Origin: JAJXXT01 sp963764465
Lineage (GTDB): Bacteria; Pseudomonadota; Alphaproteobacteria; Acetobacterales; Acetobacteraceae
Reading direction: 5' to 3'
Assembly (NCBI GenBank): GCA_963764465.1
Contig: CAVXSO010000007.1
Location: 806,001-870,000 of the forward strand
DNA length: 64,000 nt
The position numbers and the translations under genes were made by a program. The notes under the pieces were generated by a model. That model was given only the letters and a program-made list of their open reading frames with translations, was not told the DNA's origin and made no database searches. Shown one piece after another: positions 8,196 through 17,613 of the stretch (the first letter of the stretch is position 1; every line of letters starts with the position of its first letter).

Positions 8196-9206
8196 TTGTT
8201 GTTCTCCTGCGGCGGCGGCCCGCCGAGCACCGCGCCGGCAGGATAGCGCGACAGCGTGTCCGACAGGTCACGCAGATTCGCGGCGGCAGCCTGGGCATCG
8301 CGCAGCACCGGCGCGAGCGACGCCGCGAGGTCGACCTGCGAGCGGTCGAGGTGCGCGACAAGGTCCTGCAGCGAGGCAATCAGCGCCGGCAGCTTGTCGG
8401 AGGCCTGGCCGAGCTTCTGCATCGCCGCGCGTGCCGCGACGAGCGATTCCTTCGTCTGCGGCCCCTGAGTGAGCGTGTTCACGCTCGCCGCGGCCTGGCG
8501 AATGGATTGCGACAGCCCCGGCAGGTCCGCCTGCTTCACCGCCGTGTCGACATCCGCGAGCAGCGTCGCGGCATTCGCCAGGGCCTGGTGCGCCGGGCCG
8601 CTCTGCAGCGTGGCGTGCATCTCGTCCAGCACCGAGAACAGGCGGCTCTGCATTCCCGCGAGGTCGAACGCGTTGAGCTTGCTCAGCAGCAAGGTGCCTG
8701 CGTCCTGCACCTGGGTGATCGTGCTCGGGATCGAGGGGATGACGTCGTAGCGCGGCTTCCAAAAGTAGGAGGGCGACGGCGGAAAGTTCGATGGCGTCAC
8801 GAAATCGAGCTCGATATAGCCAAGCCCCGTGAGCCCGGCGCTCGCGACCCGGGTGCGCAGCCCAGCGGCGACGGCATCCTTCGTCTCCGGCAGTCTTCCG
8901 ACGCGACGCGGGTCCACGACGAAGGTCACGACGATGAGCCGCGCGGCAGCGTTGCCCAGGTTCATTTCGATGTTCGGCGTGTAGACCGCGGAGGCCAGCC
9001 GGATCGGAGCGCACCTCGCCCACGGTCACGCCGCGGAATTTGACCGCGGCGCCCACGTTCAGCCCCTGCACCGACTCGCGGAAATAGCTCTCGTAGAAAT
9101 GGCCCTCGGTGATGCGGTTGCCGCCGAGCCAGAGCACGAGCCCAACGACGATCCCAACCGCCGCTACCAGCAGCAGCCCGACGCGCAGATAGAGCGCGGG
9201 CCTCAT
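8192..9206 (-). CDS. mlaD: MlaD/MCE-domain lipid transport protein, split by an apparent +1 frameshift
   Basis: The N-terminus (ATG at 9206) reads MRPALYLRVGLLLVAAVG, one membrane anchor, then the start of the MCE domain VGAAVKFRGVTVGEV. The frame then fails. The other half, ASAVYTPNIEMNLGNAAAR and onward, is in a different frame and continues to the stop at 8192. Removing one base at about 9003-9008 joins them as VGEVRSIRLASAVY or a close variant. After the MCE domain comes a long helical region. MCE proteins bind the permease-ATPase pair and carry lipid through the periplasm. Its start overlaps mlaF by 4 bp. The break is either a sequencing error or a recent mutation. Confidence 0.82.
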
Positions 9207-9958
9207 GCGGCAAGGGCCTCGCGGCGGAAAAAGGCGCGCACCGTGGGGTTCGTGCTCTCCTCGCGCAGCCGGCGCGGGTCGCCGCTGGCGATCACGCCCT
9301 GCGCCGCGCGGTCCAGCATCACGCAACGATCGGCGATGGCGAGGATGGAGGCGAGCTCGTGCGTCACCACGACGAAGGTGGTCCCGAGCTTGCGCCGCAG
9401 GTCGAGGATCAGCGCATCGAGCCCGGCCGAGGTGATCGGGTCGAGACCGGCCGAAGGTTCGTCGAGAAAGATGATCGGCGGATCGAGCGCCATGGCACGC
9501 GCGATCGCCGCACGCTTGGCCATGCCGCCGGAAATCTCCGCGGGCATCAGGCCCGCCGCGTCGGCGAGCCCGACCTGTGCCAGCTTCGCGCACGCCACCG
9601 CCTCGCGCGCCTCCCGTGGCAGTGGCGTGTACATCTCGAGCGGCAGCGTCACGTTTTCCAGCAGCGTCATGGAGCCGAACAGGGCGCCGGACTGGAACAT
9701 CACGCCGATGCGGCGCAGGGCCGCGCCATGCGTCTCGGCGTCGCCCGCGTACATGTCCTGGCCCAGCACGCGCACGTGCCCGGCGGTGGGCTTTAGCAAC
9801 CCCACGATCTGGCGCAGCACCGTCGACTTGCCGCAGCCGCTGCCGCCGAGGATGACGAACACCTCGCCCGTTTCGACCGCGAAACTGACGTCGCGAAAGA
9901 TGGTGCGGTCGCCGAACACCTGCGCCACCCCTTCCACCTCGACCGCGGGCGCGCTCAC
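9203..9958 (-). CDS. mlaF: ABC transporter ATP-binding protein MlaF-like
   Basis: A 251-residue ATPase of the Mla phospholipid transporter. Walker A is GGSGCGKST near residue 40, the Q-loop region is GVMFQSGALFGSMTLLENV (the FQ-GAL form typical of MlaF), the signature is EISGGMAKRAAIARA, Walker B is IIFLDEPSAGLDP and the switch histidine is in VVVTHEL. Translation starts at a GTG that overlaps the mlaE stop (GTGA). It energises the MlaE permease on the inner face of the cytoplasmic membrane. Confidence 0.93.
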   Translation of the reverse strand: MSAPAVEVEGVAQVFGDRTIFRDVSFAVETGEVFVILGGSGCGKSTVLRQIVGLLKPTAGHVRVLGQDMYAGDAETHGAALRRIGVMFQSGALFGSMTLLENVTLPLEMYTPLPREAREAVACAKLAQVGLADAAGLMPAEISGGMAKRAAIARAMALDPPIIFLDEPSAGLDPITSAGLDALILDLRRKLGTTFVVVTHELASILAIADRCVMLDRAAQGVIASGDPRRLREESTNPTVRAFFRREALAA

Positions 9959-11032
9959 CAGCCGAGCCTGAAGAAGACGACGGCGAACAGCCCGTCCAGC
10001 AAAATCGTCGCGACGATGCCGCCGACCACCGCGGCCGTCGCTGACAGTCCCACCGCCCGCGGACCGGCGCCGGTGGAAAGCCCCGAGGCGCAGCCAATCC
10101 CCGCGACGGCGAGGCCGAACACCATCGCCTTGGCCAGCCCGCCGATCGCGTCGCCGGGCCTGACCCAGGTCATCACCTGGTGCGAGATCGCGGCAAGCGG
10201 AACCCCCGACGACGTCAACACCACCGCCATGCCGATCAGCCCCGCGAGTTCCAGCACCAGCGTGAGCGCCGGCATCACCAGCAGGGCGGCGGCCATGCGC
10301 GGCAGCACGAGGAAGGTCATCGGGTCGAGATCGAGGGTCACCAGCGCGTCGATCTCCTGGTTCACCTTCATCGTACCGATCTCGGCGGCGAAGGCGGAGC
10401 CGGTACGCCCGGCCAGGATCACGGCGGCAAGCAGCGGCCCCAGTTCACGCATCAGCCCGATCGCCACCAGGTTCGCGACATAGAGATCGGCACCGAATTC
10501 GACGCATCGGCACCAGCGACTGGAACGCGAGGATGAGCCCGATGAGGAAGCCGAGCAGCGTGGCAAGCGGCACGCCCCGCACCCCGGCCTCGTCGGCATA
10601 GCGCAGCATGTCCGCGACCCGGAACAGCTGCGCCCGGCCCGGCAGGCGCAGCACCGCCACCACCACTTCGCCGATGAAGGCGATGCCATCCGGCATCGCG
10701 GCGAAGCCGCGGTAAAGCCAGCCCAGCGGATCGGTCTGCACGGACGCCGGTGGCGGCGCGCGGCGCAGCAGTGCGAGTGACTCCAGGACCTCCGGCGCCG
10801 CACCTTGCAGTTCCACGTGCCCGCCATGCGCGCGCTCGGCGGCGAGGAGCAGCGCGGTGCCGGCCGTGTCCCAGGCGGAGACCTGTGCGAGATCGAGGAT
10901 GAGCGCGCGGCGCCGGGCCCGTGCCGCGACACGCACCACCTCGGACCAGATGGAGCCGGCCGAGGCCGCGTCGAGCCTGCCGCTGAGCACCAGCGCCTGT
11001 GCCTTCCCGCGCCGCTCCACCGTCAGCCCCAT
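9955..11032 (-). CDS. mlaE: STAS-domain MlaE-family permease, split by an apparent +1 frameshift
   Basis: The first 100 residues form a STAS-like domain (VLSGRLDAASAG, ILDLAQVSAWDTAG). A MlaE permease follows: LLGFLIGLILAFQSLVPMRR, then after a frame change FGADLYVANLVAIGLMRELG, GRTGSAFAAEIGTM and four to five membrane helices. At the join, removing one A from GAATTC (10495-10500) reads MRRFGADLYVAN, the expected family sequence. Fusion of STAS to MlaE is known in proteobacteria and may regulate transport. The gene heads the operon with mlaF, mlaD and the lipoprotein. Confidence 0.84.
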
Positions 11033-11069
11033 CAGCCCCTCGGATGACGCGTCCCGCGACCTGGCCGCC

Positions 11070-12167
11070 TCAACCCTTCACCCACTCGGCGAAGCGCTGC
11101 GTCAGCGCGTCCAGGTGCGCCTGCCAGAAAGCCTCGTCGATCGGCAGCAATGCCGACAGATGCGCGGTAGGGGTCGCGGCCCATGCCTGCGGTGGCATCG
11201 CCTTGTCAGCGCCGGCCACCACGGGCCCGTAGGGGATGCGCTGGGCAAGGGCTGCCTGGTGCGCGGGATCCGAGGCGTAGGCCAGGAATTTCCACGCGGC
11301 GTCGCGTGCGGGCGTACCGCGCTGCACGGCCCAGGAGACGATGGAAGCAAGCCCGCCTTGCCACTGCACGCCAAAATGGCGGCCCGTACCATCGGCCTCC
11401 GCGATCGCGTCGTCGGGCGCGCTGGTCATCAGCACCTCGCCCGAGCCCAGGATGCGCGCGGCCTCGGCGTCGTCGTGCCACCAGACGAGATAGGGGCGGA
11501 GCTGGTCGAGCTTGCGGAAGGCGCGATCGACACCGGCGGATGTGGACAGCGTCTTGTAGATCTCGGCCGGCGCCACGCCGTCCGCCAACAGTGCCAGTTC
11601 CAGCGTGCCGCGCGGTCCCCAGCGCAGCCCGCGCTTGCCCGGCACCTTGGCGACGTCCCAGAAATCGGCCCAGGTCAGCGGGTGCGCCACCTTGTCCGTG
11701 TCCCAGGCGAGCACGGTCGCGCGGGTGAAGGCGGGGATACCGCAGTCGCCGGGCGGCAAAAGGAACCGTCCGCGATCGCCCAGCACGTCGCCCTCAGCCT
11801 TGTCGAACAGCGGGCCGACGCGCGCGAACAACCCCTCCTTGCAGCCGGCCGCCAGCTCATCGCCCTTCACGGCGATCACGTCCCAGTCCAGCGTCGGCAG
11901 GGCCGCGGCGCCACCGGAAAACAGCGTGGCGTCGAGCAAAATCCCGCTCGCGCGGGCAAAAGGGGCGAGCAGCACGTCGTTCACCGTCGCGGGTGCGAGG
12001 CCCGCGTGCAGCGCAATGGTGAGGTCCGCCGCCGCCGCCTGCGCCGCCGCCTCGTGCGCCAGCCCGCACAAGGCAAAACCCAGAACGGCCAGTCCGGCGA
12101 CAGCCAGCCTCAGCTTGGCCAGCGCCGGGGTGGCCGGCGTGACGGACAGGCGGAAAAAATGCTTCAT
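11070..12167 (-). CDS. extracellular solute-binding protein (PotD/thiamine-binding-like)
   Basis: A 365-residue periplasmic binding protein with a long N-terminal export signal (LAVAGLAVLGFALCGLAHEAAAQA). The fold markers are those of the iron/polyamine/thiamine group: DWDVIAVKGDELAAGCKEGL, TDKVAHPLTWADFWDVAKVPGKRGLRWGP and a C-terminal helix DEAFWQAHLDALTQRFAEWV. The ligand is not deducible. It lies 79 bp downstream of an ABC ATPase-like gene that has lost catalytic motifs, and no permease gene is adjacent, so this is an incomplete or repurposed import system. Confidence 0.82.
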   Translation of the reverse strand: MKHFFRLSVTPATPALAKLRLAVAGLAVLGFALCGLAHEAAAQAAAADLTIALHAGLAPATVNDVLLAPFARASGILLDATLFSGGAAALPTLDWDVIAVKGDELAAGCKEGLFARVGPLFDKAEGDVLGDRGRFLLPPGDCGIPAFTRATVLAWDTDKVAHPLTWADFWDVAKVPGKRGLRWGPRGTLELALLADGVAPAEIYKTLSTSAGVDRAFRKLDQLRPYLVWWHDDAEAARILGSGEVLMTSAPDDAIAEADGTGRHFGVQWQGGLASIVSWAVQRGTPARDAAWKFLAYASDPAHQAALAQRIPYGPVVAGADKAMPPQAWAATPTAHLSALLPIDEAFWQAHLDALTQRFAEWVKG

Positions 12168-12246
12168 CGGCCGGCCGAATGGAGAAACCCGACCTTAGCG
12201 CCGCCTGTATCCCGTAGGCAAACCCGGCCGAGGCGAGACCGGCGGA

Positions 12247-13359
12247 TTATTCAGGCGGCAGCACAAGGGCGCGCGCCACCGGCCATGCGATGGCGCAACT
12301 CTCGCCGATCCCCGGCAACGGTGCGGCGGCGGGACGGCGCGCGAGCATCGTGCTGCCCATCGTCGCCACCGAGACCGCACCGGAACCGGGGGCGCCGCCG
12401 AGTATCAATGTCAGCTCGTTCCAGCCGGCGTGGAAGCGCACCGCGGCGACGCGCGCGGCCAGCGCCTCGGTGCCTTCGGGCGGTGCCCCCGGCAGCACCG
12501 CCACGTCCTCGGGCCGCACCAGCACCAGGCAGGCGCTGCCGGCGGCAATCGAGGGGTTCGCCATGGCGCTGACGATGCCGGCGGCGAGCATCACCTCCGC
12601 CTCCTCGCCATCCGTCTCGCGCACGGTGCCGGGCAAGAGGTTCGCGGGGCCCAGCGCGCGCGCCGTCACCGCGTCCGGGGGGCGCACATAGAGGTCGCGA
12701 GCGCGGCCGGAGGCGTGAATTCCGGTGGGGCCCAGCACCGCCACGCGGTCCGCGAGCGCCCAGGCTTCCTCCGCCTCCACCGTCGCGTGCAGCACCGCGA
12801 AGCGGCGGGAGGCGCGCAGGGCGGCGAGGCGGGCGAAGAAATCCCGCCGCGCCGCGCCATCGAGCGCCGTGAGGTCGGGGTCCAGCAGCAGCAACGCCGG
12901 CCGCGCGGCCAGCGCGCGCGCCAGGGCCGCACGCAGCGCCCGCGACGGCGTCACCGCGTCGGGGTGGAAGCGCGCGACCGGTGCGAGATCCAGCGCTGCC
13001 AGGAGCGCCGCGGCGTCCGTGCCGCCGAGCGCCACGTTGCTCGCGAGGTCGCGTTGCGGCAGCAGCGAGGGCAGCCCGATCAGCACGCCCATGCCCCGGC
13101 CGGGATGCGGCCGTCCCCGCCCGGCCAGCGCCGCCGTGCCGGATTGCGGGCGCAGCAACCCCGCCACCATCGCGACCACGGTGCCCGCCTCCGGGCCGAG
13201 CAGGGACACCGCCTCGCCTTCCATCACGTCGAGTGAGGTGGGCGCCCCACCCGGCGCGCGCAGGGCGGCCAGGCGCAGGAGGGGCTTGTCGCTCGCAGCC
13301 TGCGATGGCGCGCTGTGGGGAGCATGACGCGAAGGCGGGTTGTCCGAAGCATGCGGCAT
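12247..13359 (-). CDS. degenerate PotA-like ABC ATPase homologue (Walker A lysine lost)
   Basis: A 370-residue protein aligned with polyamine/iron-type ABC ATPases, including a C-terminal TOBE-like region (LVRPEDVAVLPG). The P-loop at about residues 52-62 reads LLGPEAGTVVAMV where GPSGxGKST is expected, so the lysine and Ser/Thr are gone. The signature motif is replaced by TPSRALRAALARAL, and Walker B reads LLLLDPDLTALDG without the catalytic Glu. The switch-region histidine survives (HATVEAEEAWALADRV). The frame is intact and composition is ordinary, which suggests a retained non-hydrolysing role or early decay. It is upstream of the solute-binding gene; no permease is seen. Confidence 0.78.
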   Translation of the reverse strand: MPHASDNPPSRHAPHSAPSQAASDKPLLRLAALRAPGGAPTSLDVMEGEAVSLLGPEAGTVVAMVAGLLRPQSGTAALAGRGRPHPGRGMGVLIGLPSLLPQRDLASNVALGGTDAAALLAALDLAPVARFHPDAVTPSRALRAALARALAARPALLLLDPDLTALDGAARRDFFARLAALRASRRFAVLHATVEAEEAWALADRVAVLGPTGIHASGRARDLYVRPPDAVTARALGPANLLPGTVRETDGEEAEVMLAAGIVSAMANPSIAAGSACLVLVRPEDVAVLPGAPPEGTEALAARVAAVRFHAGWNELTLILGGAPGSGAVSVATMGSTMLARRPAAAPLPGIGESCAIAWPVARALVLPPE

Positions 13360-13422
13360 GGCAGCATTTGCGGGCGGCAGCTAGAAGCGCGCAACCCCAA
13401 CCAGCAACGGACCCCTCCGCGC

Positions 13423-14427
13423 ATGACAAGCGACTTTGTGCGAGCGACCACCGAAGGAAGGATCGGCCACATCCTGCTCGACCGGCCCGCGGCGCTGAAC
13501 GCACTCGACCTCGGCATGATACGGGCCGTGCGCGAAGCCCTCGACGGGTTCGCCGCGCGGCCGCGCGTCCATGCTGTCGCCATCGCCGGGGCGGGTGGGC
13601 GGGCCTTCTGCGCCGGCGGGGACATCCGCGCCATCCGCGCGCACGCGATCGCGGGCGAGATGGAGGCGGTGCGCGCCTTTTTCGCCGAGGAATACGCGCT
13701 CAACGCCGCAATCGCCGCCTGCCGCGTGCCCTACGTCGCGCTCATCGACGGCATCTGCATGGGCGGGGGCATCGGGATTTCGGTGCATGGCGATGTCCGG
13801 GTGGCGACCGGAGCCGCGATGTTTGCCATGCCGGAAACCGCGATCGGCTTCTTCCCCGATATCGGCGCCAGCTACTTCCTGCCGCGCCTGCCCGGTGCGC
13901 TCGGCCTTTATCTCGGGCTCACGGGCACGCGGGTGGCGGGGGCCGATGCCGTGCATGCGGGGCTGGCGACCCATTTCGTGCCGCGTGAAGCGCTTGCGGC
14001 GCTGGAGGCTGATCTCGCGCGTGATGGGGCCACGGCGGTTGCCACGCACGCGGCACCACTGCCGCCCTTTTCCCTGGCACCGCACCGTGCCGCGATCGAT
14101 CGCTGCTTCGGCCAGGCATCCGTCGCCGCGATTTTCGCAGCGCTGGAAGCGGAGGGCACGGAGTGGGCGAAGGCCACGCTGGCCACGCTGCGCGCGATGT
14201 CGCCCGCCTCGCTGCTGTGGTCGCACCGGCTGATCACCGAGGGCGCCGGGCGCGACCTGCGCGCCTGCCTGGACGCGGAGCTGGCGCTGTCGTTGCGCGT
14301 GACGCGCCACCCGGACTTCGCGGAGGGCGTGCGCGCGATGGTGGTGGACAAGGACCGCCAGCCGCGCTGGGCGCATGCGCGGGTCGAGGACGTGCCGGGG
14401 GACGAGATCGACACGCTTTTTCAGTAA
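13423..14427 (+). CDS. enoyl-CoA hydratase/isomerase family protein, 3-hydroxyisobutyryl-CoA hydrolase-like
   Basis: A 334-residue crotonase-fold enzyme. The HIBCH branch is indicated by length and motifs: GRAFCAGGDIRAI, DGICMGGGIGISVHG (oxyanion hole), MPETAIGFFPDIGASYFLPRLPG, FVPREAL and the C-terminal block EGVRAMVVDKDRQPRW. HIBCH releases 3-hydroxyisobutyrate from its CoA ester in valine breakdown. The ATG at 13423 is chosen over the in-frame 13315 because the family motif starts about ten residues in. It is divergent from the degenerate ATPase gene, with 63 bp between the starts. Confidence 0.87.
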   Translation: MTSDFVRATTEGRIGHILLDRPAALNALDLGMIRAVREALDGFAARPRVHAVAIAGAGGRAFCAGGDIRAIRAHAIAGEMEAVRAFFAEEYALNAAIAACRVPYVALIDGICMGGGIGISVHGDVRVATGAAMFAMPETAIGFFPDIGASYFLPRLPGALGLYLGLTGTRVAGADAVHAGLATHFVPREALAALEADLARDGATAVATHAAPLPPFSLAPHRAAIDRCFGQASVAAIFAALEAEGTEWAKATLATLRAMSPASLLWSHRLITEGAGRDLRACLDAELALSLRVTRHPDFAEGVRAMVVDKDRQPRWAHARVEDVPGDEIDTLFQ

Positions 14428-14534
14428 GTTGCAGGCTCCGCCCGCACCCGCCTCGCGCGCCGAGCGCGCCAGGAGAACGACGGACCCTGGACCCCGGTCA
14501 TTGGGGCCCGGGGCGCCAAGGCCCCCGCCTGCCC

Positions 14535-16040
14535 CTAAAGATATCGTGCTCGCAGATGCGCGAGGAAATCCGCGGGGTCGAGCGGCTTGCCGGTGGCCGC
14601 CTGCATCAGCGCGTCCATGCCCAACAGGCTGGCACGACCGTGCACCTCGCGGCGCAGCCAGGCGAGCAGCGTCGAGACGTCGCCCTGGGCGAAAGTGGCG
14701 TCGACGTCCGGCAGCGCGCGCCGGGCCGCCGCCATGAGCTGGGCCGCGGCCATCGCACCCAGCGTGTAGCTGGGGAAATAGCCGAACAGGCCGCAATACC
14801 AGTGGATGTCCTGCAGGCAGCCGCGGCGGTCGTCCGGCGGCTCGTTGCCCAGTAGCGCGCGGGTCTGCTCCCGCCACGCGCCGGGCAGGTCCGCGACCTG
14901 GAGGTCCCCCGCGAACATCGCCTGTTCCAGCCGAAAGCGCAGGATGACGTGCGCGGGGTAGGTCACCTCGTCGGCGTCCACGCGGATGTGGCCACGCTGC
15001 ACCCGCCGTAGCAGGCCGGCCAGATTTGCCGCCGCATAAGGCGCGGCGTCGGCGCCGAAGGCCGCATGCATTTCGCGCCCGAGATAGGCGAGGAACCCGT
15101 CTGAACGGCAGGTCTGCATTTCGATGATCAGCGACTGGCTCTCGTGCACGGCCATGCCGGCGGCCTGACCCACCGGCTGGCGTGCCCATTCCGCCGGCAG
15201 GCCGCGCTCGTACAGCGCGTGACCGGTTTCGTGCAGGACGCTCATCATCGCCGTCAGCGCCTCGGCCTGGTTGTAGCGCGAGGTGATGCGCACGTCGGTG
15301 GTCGTGCCGCCGCAGAACGGGTGAGCTGACCGGTCGAGCCGCGCGTGATCGGGCTCCAGCCCCAGGCGCTGCGCCAGTTTCCACGCCAGCGCCTCCTGCG
15401 CCGCGATGGGGAAGGGGCCGCGCGGCAGGACTGGCGCCGGGTTTCGCGCCTGTCTCTCCTCGATCGCGCCGAGGCTCTCGCGCAGGAACGCTTCGTAGGT
15501 GGTGAAGATCGCGGCGGCCTTCGTCGCGGTGACGCCGCGCTGGTAGTCGTCCATCAGCGCGTCGTAGGGCGAGAGGCCGAGCGCGGGCGCCAGCGCCGCG
15601 GCACTCTCGCGCACCAGGCGCAGCAGGCCGGCCAGGGGCTCGCGAACCGCGGCGAAATTGCTGTCCGCCCGCGCGCCGCGCCAGACCTTCTCGCAATCGG
15701 AGCTGGCGCGCGCCAGCGCCTCCACCAGGTCGGCGGGCAGTGCCGTCGCGCGCATGTGGGCGTGACGCATCAGGCGCAGGTTTTCCGCTTCCCAGGCGCT
15801 GGTGGGCGGCGATGCTTCCGCGGCGGCGAGGTCATCGGCGACCACCGGCTCGGTCAGCATGCCGTGCGCGATGCCGGCCAGCACCGCGAGTTGCTCACCG
15901 CGCGCCGCGCCGCCACCCGCGGGCATCATCGCCGACGCGTCCCAGTCCAGCACCGAAGCGGCTTCCCGCACCGTCGCGATGCGGGCGAAGCGGGCCGTGA
16001 GACGGGCGTAGGCGCCCGTTGCCGGAGCGGCGTCGTTCAT
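14535..16040 (-). CDS. M32-family metallocarboxypeptidase (thermostable carboxypeptidase 1-like)
   Basis: A 501-residue zinc carboxypeptidase that removes C-terminal amino acids from peptides in the cytoplasm. The zinc site HETGH lies in MMSVLHETGHALYERGLP, with the downstream M32 marker MAVHESQSLIIE. Other blocks are RSAHPFCGGTTTDVRITSRY and DADEVTYPAHVILRFRLE, and the family length is about 500. Its start overlaps the surf1 stop by 4 bp, so it may be read through from the oxidase operon, although it has no known role there. Confidence 0.93.
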   Translation of the reverse strand: MNDAAPATGAYARLTARFARIATVREAASVLDWDASAMMPAGGGAARGEQLAVLAGIAHGMLTEPVVADDLAAAEASPPTSAWEAENLRLMRHAHMRATALPADLVEALARASSDCEKVWRGARADSNFAAVREPLAGLLRLVRESAAALAPALGLSPYDALMDDYQRGVTATKAAAIFTTYEAFLRESLGAIEERQARNPAPVLPRGPFPIAAQEALAWKLAQRLGLEPDHARLDRSAHPFCGGTTTDVRITSRYNQAEALTAMMSVLHETGHALYERGLPAEWARQPVGQAAGMAVHESQSLIIEMQTCRSDGFLAYLGREMHAAFGADAAPYAAANLAGLLRRVQRGHIRVDADEVTYPAHVILRFRLEQAMFAGDLQVADLPGAWREQTRALLGNEPPDDRRGCLQDIHWYCGLFGYFPSYTLGAMAAAQLMAAARRALPDVDATFAQGDVSTLLAWLRREVHGRASLLGMDALMQAATGKPLDPADFLAHLRARYL

Positions 16041-16732
16041 GACTTGAGCGTCCTTCGCAGATACGTGCCGTAGATGATGGCCAGTGCCGCGGCGAGCGCG
16101 AACCAGGTCATCGCGTACTGGAAATGGTTGTTCGGCGGCCGCGGCAGGTGAGCGGTGGGAACCGGCGCATTCGGCCCGGCGCTGTCCGGTTCGGTCGCCA
16201 CCAGCACGAAGCCGGCGGGCACGGGGAGGTGGAATTCGGCAGCGATTCGCGTGGGGTCGAGCGCATAGACGCGACCGGCCCTGGGGGCATCCCGGGGCGT
16301 GAAGGCGCCGCCCGGGTCGGCCTCCTGGATATAGCCGATGACGGCGACATCGCCCGTGGGCGGCGCCGGCGCGGTATCGCCGCCCGCCCGCGCCGGAACC
16401 CAGCCGCGATCCACCAGCAGCGGCGGGGCTCCCTGGCGCAGCAGCAGGCCCAGCGCGTCGCCGCCCAGCACAGGCCCCTGCCTTTCATCGCGCGTGCTCA
16501 CGCCGTAGAGCGCGGCGAAGCCCGGTGCGTAACGGCCATGGACGACAACGCGGGAGAAGCGCGGCGGCGTGCCGGAGAGCGGCACCGGGGGTGCGGCCTC
16601 CGCCGCGGCGATCTGCGCCAGGATGCCTTCCTTCCAGCGCAGCCGGTAAAGCTGCCAGACGCCGAGGCCCAGCAGCACCGCCAGCAGGAAGGCGGTGGTT
16701 GCCGCCGGCACCAGCAGCCGGCGGCGTGCCAT
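16037..16732 (-). CDS. surf1: SURF1 family cytochrome c oxidase assembly protein
   Basis: A 231-residue inner-membrane protein with one helix at each end (LLVPAATTAFLLAVLLGLGV and FALAAALAIIYGTYLRR) and a periplasmic domain containing the family markers WQLYRLRWKE, LLVDRGWVPA and NNHFQYAMTWF. SURF1 delivers haem a to subunit I. The ATG at 16732 is chosen; an upstream ATG at 16795 would overlap ctaE. It follows ctaE by 16 bp in the oxidase operon. Confidence 0.92.
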   Translation of the reverse strand: MARRRLLVPAATTAFLLAVLLGLGVWQLYRLRWKEGILAQIAAAEAAPPVPLSGTPPRFSRVVVHGRYAPGFAALYGVSTRDERQGPVLGGDALGLLLRQGAPPLLVDRGWVPARAGGDTAPAPPTGDVAVIGYIQEADPGGAFTPRDAPRAGRVYALDPTRIAAEFHLPVPAGFVLVATEPDSAGPNAPVPTAHLPRPPNNHFQYAMTWFALAAALAIIYGTYLRRTLKS

Positions 16733-16748
16733 GTTCACCGTCCCGGAA

Positions 16749-17588
16749 TCAGCCGGGCGCGTAGACGCCGTGACCCCACCAATAGACACAGACAAAGAGG
16801 AACAGCCACACCACGTCCACGAAGTGCCAGTACCAGGCCGCCGCCTCGAAGCCGAAATGGCGCTGCGGGGTGAACTGGCCCGCCTTGGCGCGGAACCAGC
16901 AGACCAGCAGGAACAGCGTGCCGACGATCACGTGGAAGCCGTGGAACCCGGTAGCGAGGAAGAACACCGCGGGATAGATGCCGCCGCCCGAGAAGTGGAA
17001 CGGCGCGTGCGCGTATTCATAGGCCTGGCAGCCAGTGAAGCTCATGCCCAGCAGCACCGTGAGGCCGAGGCCGGTGAGCAGGCCCTTGCGATCGCCCTCG
17101 ATCAGCGCGTGGTGCGCCCACGTGACCGTGGTCCCCGAGAGCAGCAGGATCATGGTGTTGAGCAGCGGCAGGTGAAACGGATCAAAGGTGAAGATGCCCG
17201 CGGGCGGCCACGAGGGGTGCGCCTGATCCAGCACGTGCTCGGGGAACAGCGCAAAATGGAAGAACGCCCAGAAGAAGGCGACGAAGAACATCACCTCCGA
17301 CGTGATGAACAGCATCATGCCGTAGCGCAGGCCGATCCGGACGACGGCCGTGTGCAGCCCCGGCGTCCGGCTCTCGCGAATGACGTCGCGCCACCAGAAC
17401 ACCATGGTGGTCAGCACGGTGAGCGCGCCCGCCAGCAGCACCCAGTAGTCGCCGAAATGCGCGGCCAGGATGATGCCGAAGACAGTGAGCCCGCCGCCGA
17501 TCGCGCCAACCAGCGGCCAGATGCTGGGATCGACGAGATGGTATGGCTGCTTGAGGCCGGAGGGAACGATATGGGCTTCGGTGCTCAT
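16749..17588 (-). CDS. ctaE: cytochrome c oxidase subunit III
   Basis: A 279-residue seven-helix subunit of the aa3 oxidase. Family motifs are KQPYHLVDPSIWPLVGA at the start, FFVAFFWAFFHFALFPE, FLATGFHGFHVIVGTLFLLVC and the C-terminal EAAAWYWHFVDVVWLFLFVC. The start at 17588 gives the usual N-terminus; a longer reading is not supported. It lies between ctaG and surf1. Confidence 0.96.
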   Translation of the reverse strand: MSTEAHIVPSGLKQPYHLVDPSIWPLVGAIGGGLTVFGIILAAHFGDYWVLLAGALTVLTTMVFWWRDVIRESRTPGLHTAVVRIGLRYGMMLFITSEVMFFVAFFWAFFHFALFPEHVLDQAHPSWPPAGIFTFDPFHLPLLNTMILLLSGTTVTWAHHALIEGDRKGLLTGLGLTVLLGMSFTGCQAYEYAHAPFHFSGGGIYPAVFFLATGFHGFHVIVGTLFLLVCWFRAKAGQFTPQRHFGFEAAAWYWHFVDVVWLFLFVCVYWWGHGVYAPG

Positions 17589-17613
17589 CGGTGATCCTGC
17601 TGGTCGTATGGGT

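Noticed and set aside
14480..14525. GC-rich near-palindrome between the hydrolase and carboxypeptidase genes as a terminator
   Set aside because: The arms mismatch and no T-tract is present on either strand. It resembles the CCCTGGACCCC-type filler seen near 530 and may be remnant repeat DNA.
16232..16237. GAATTC in surf1 as another insertion error
   Set aside because: It is in frame and gives normal protein (AEFHLP), so GAATTC is not always an error. This limits the methylation hypothesis.
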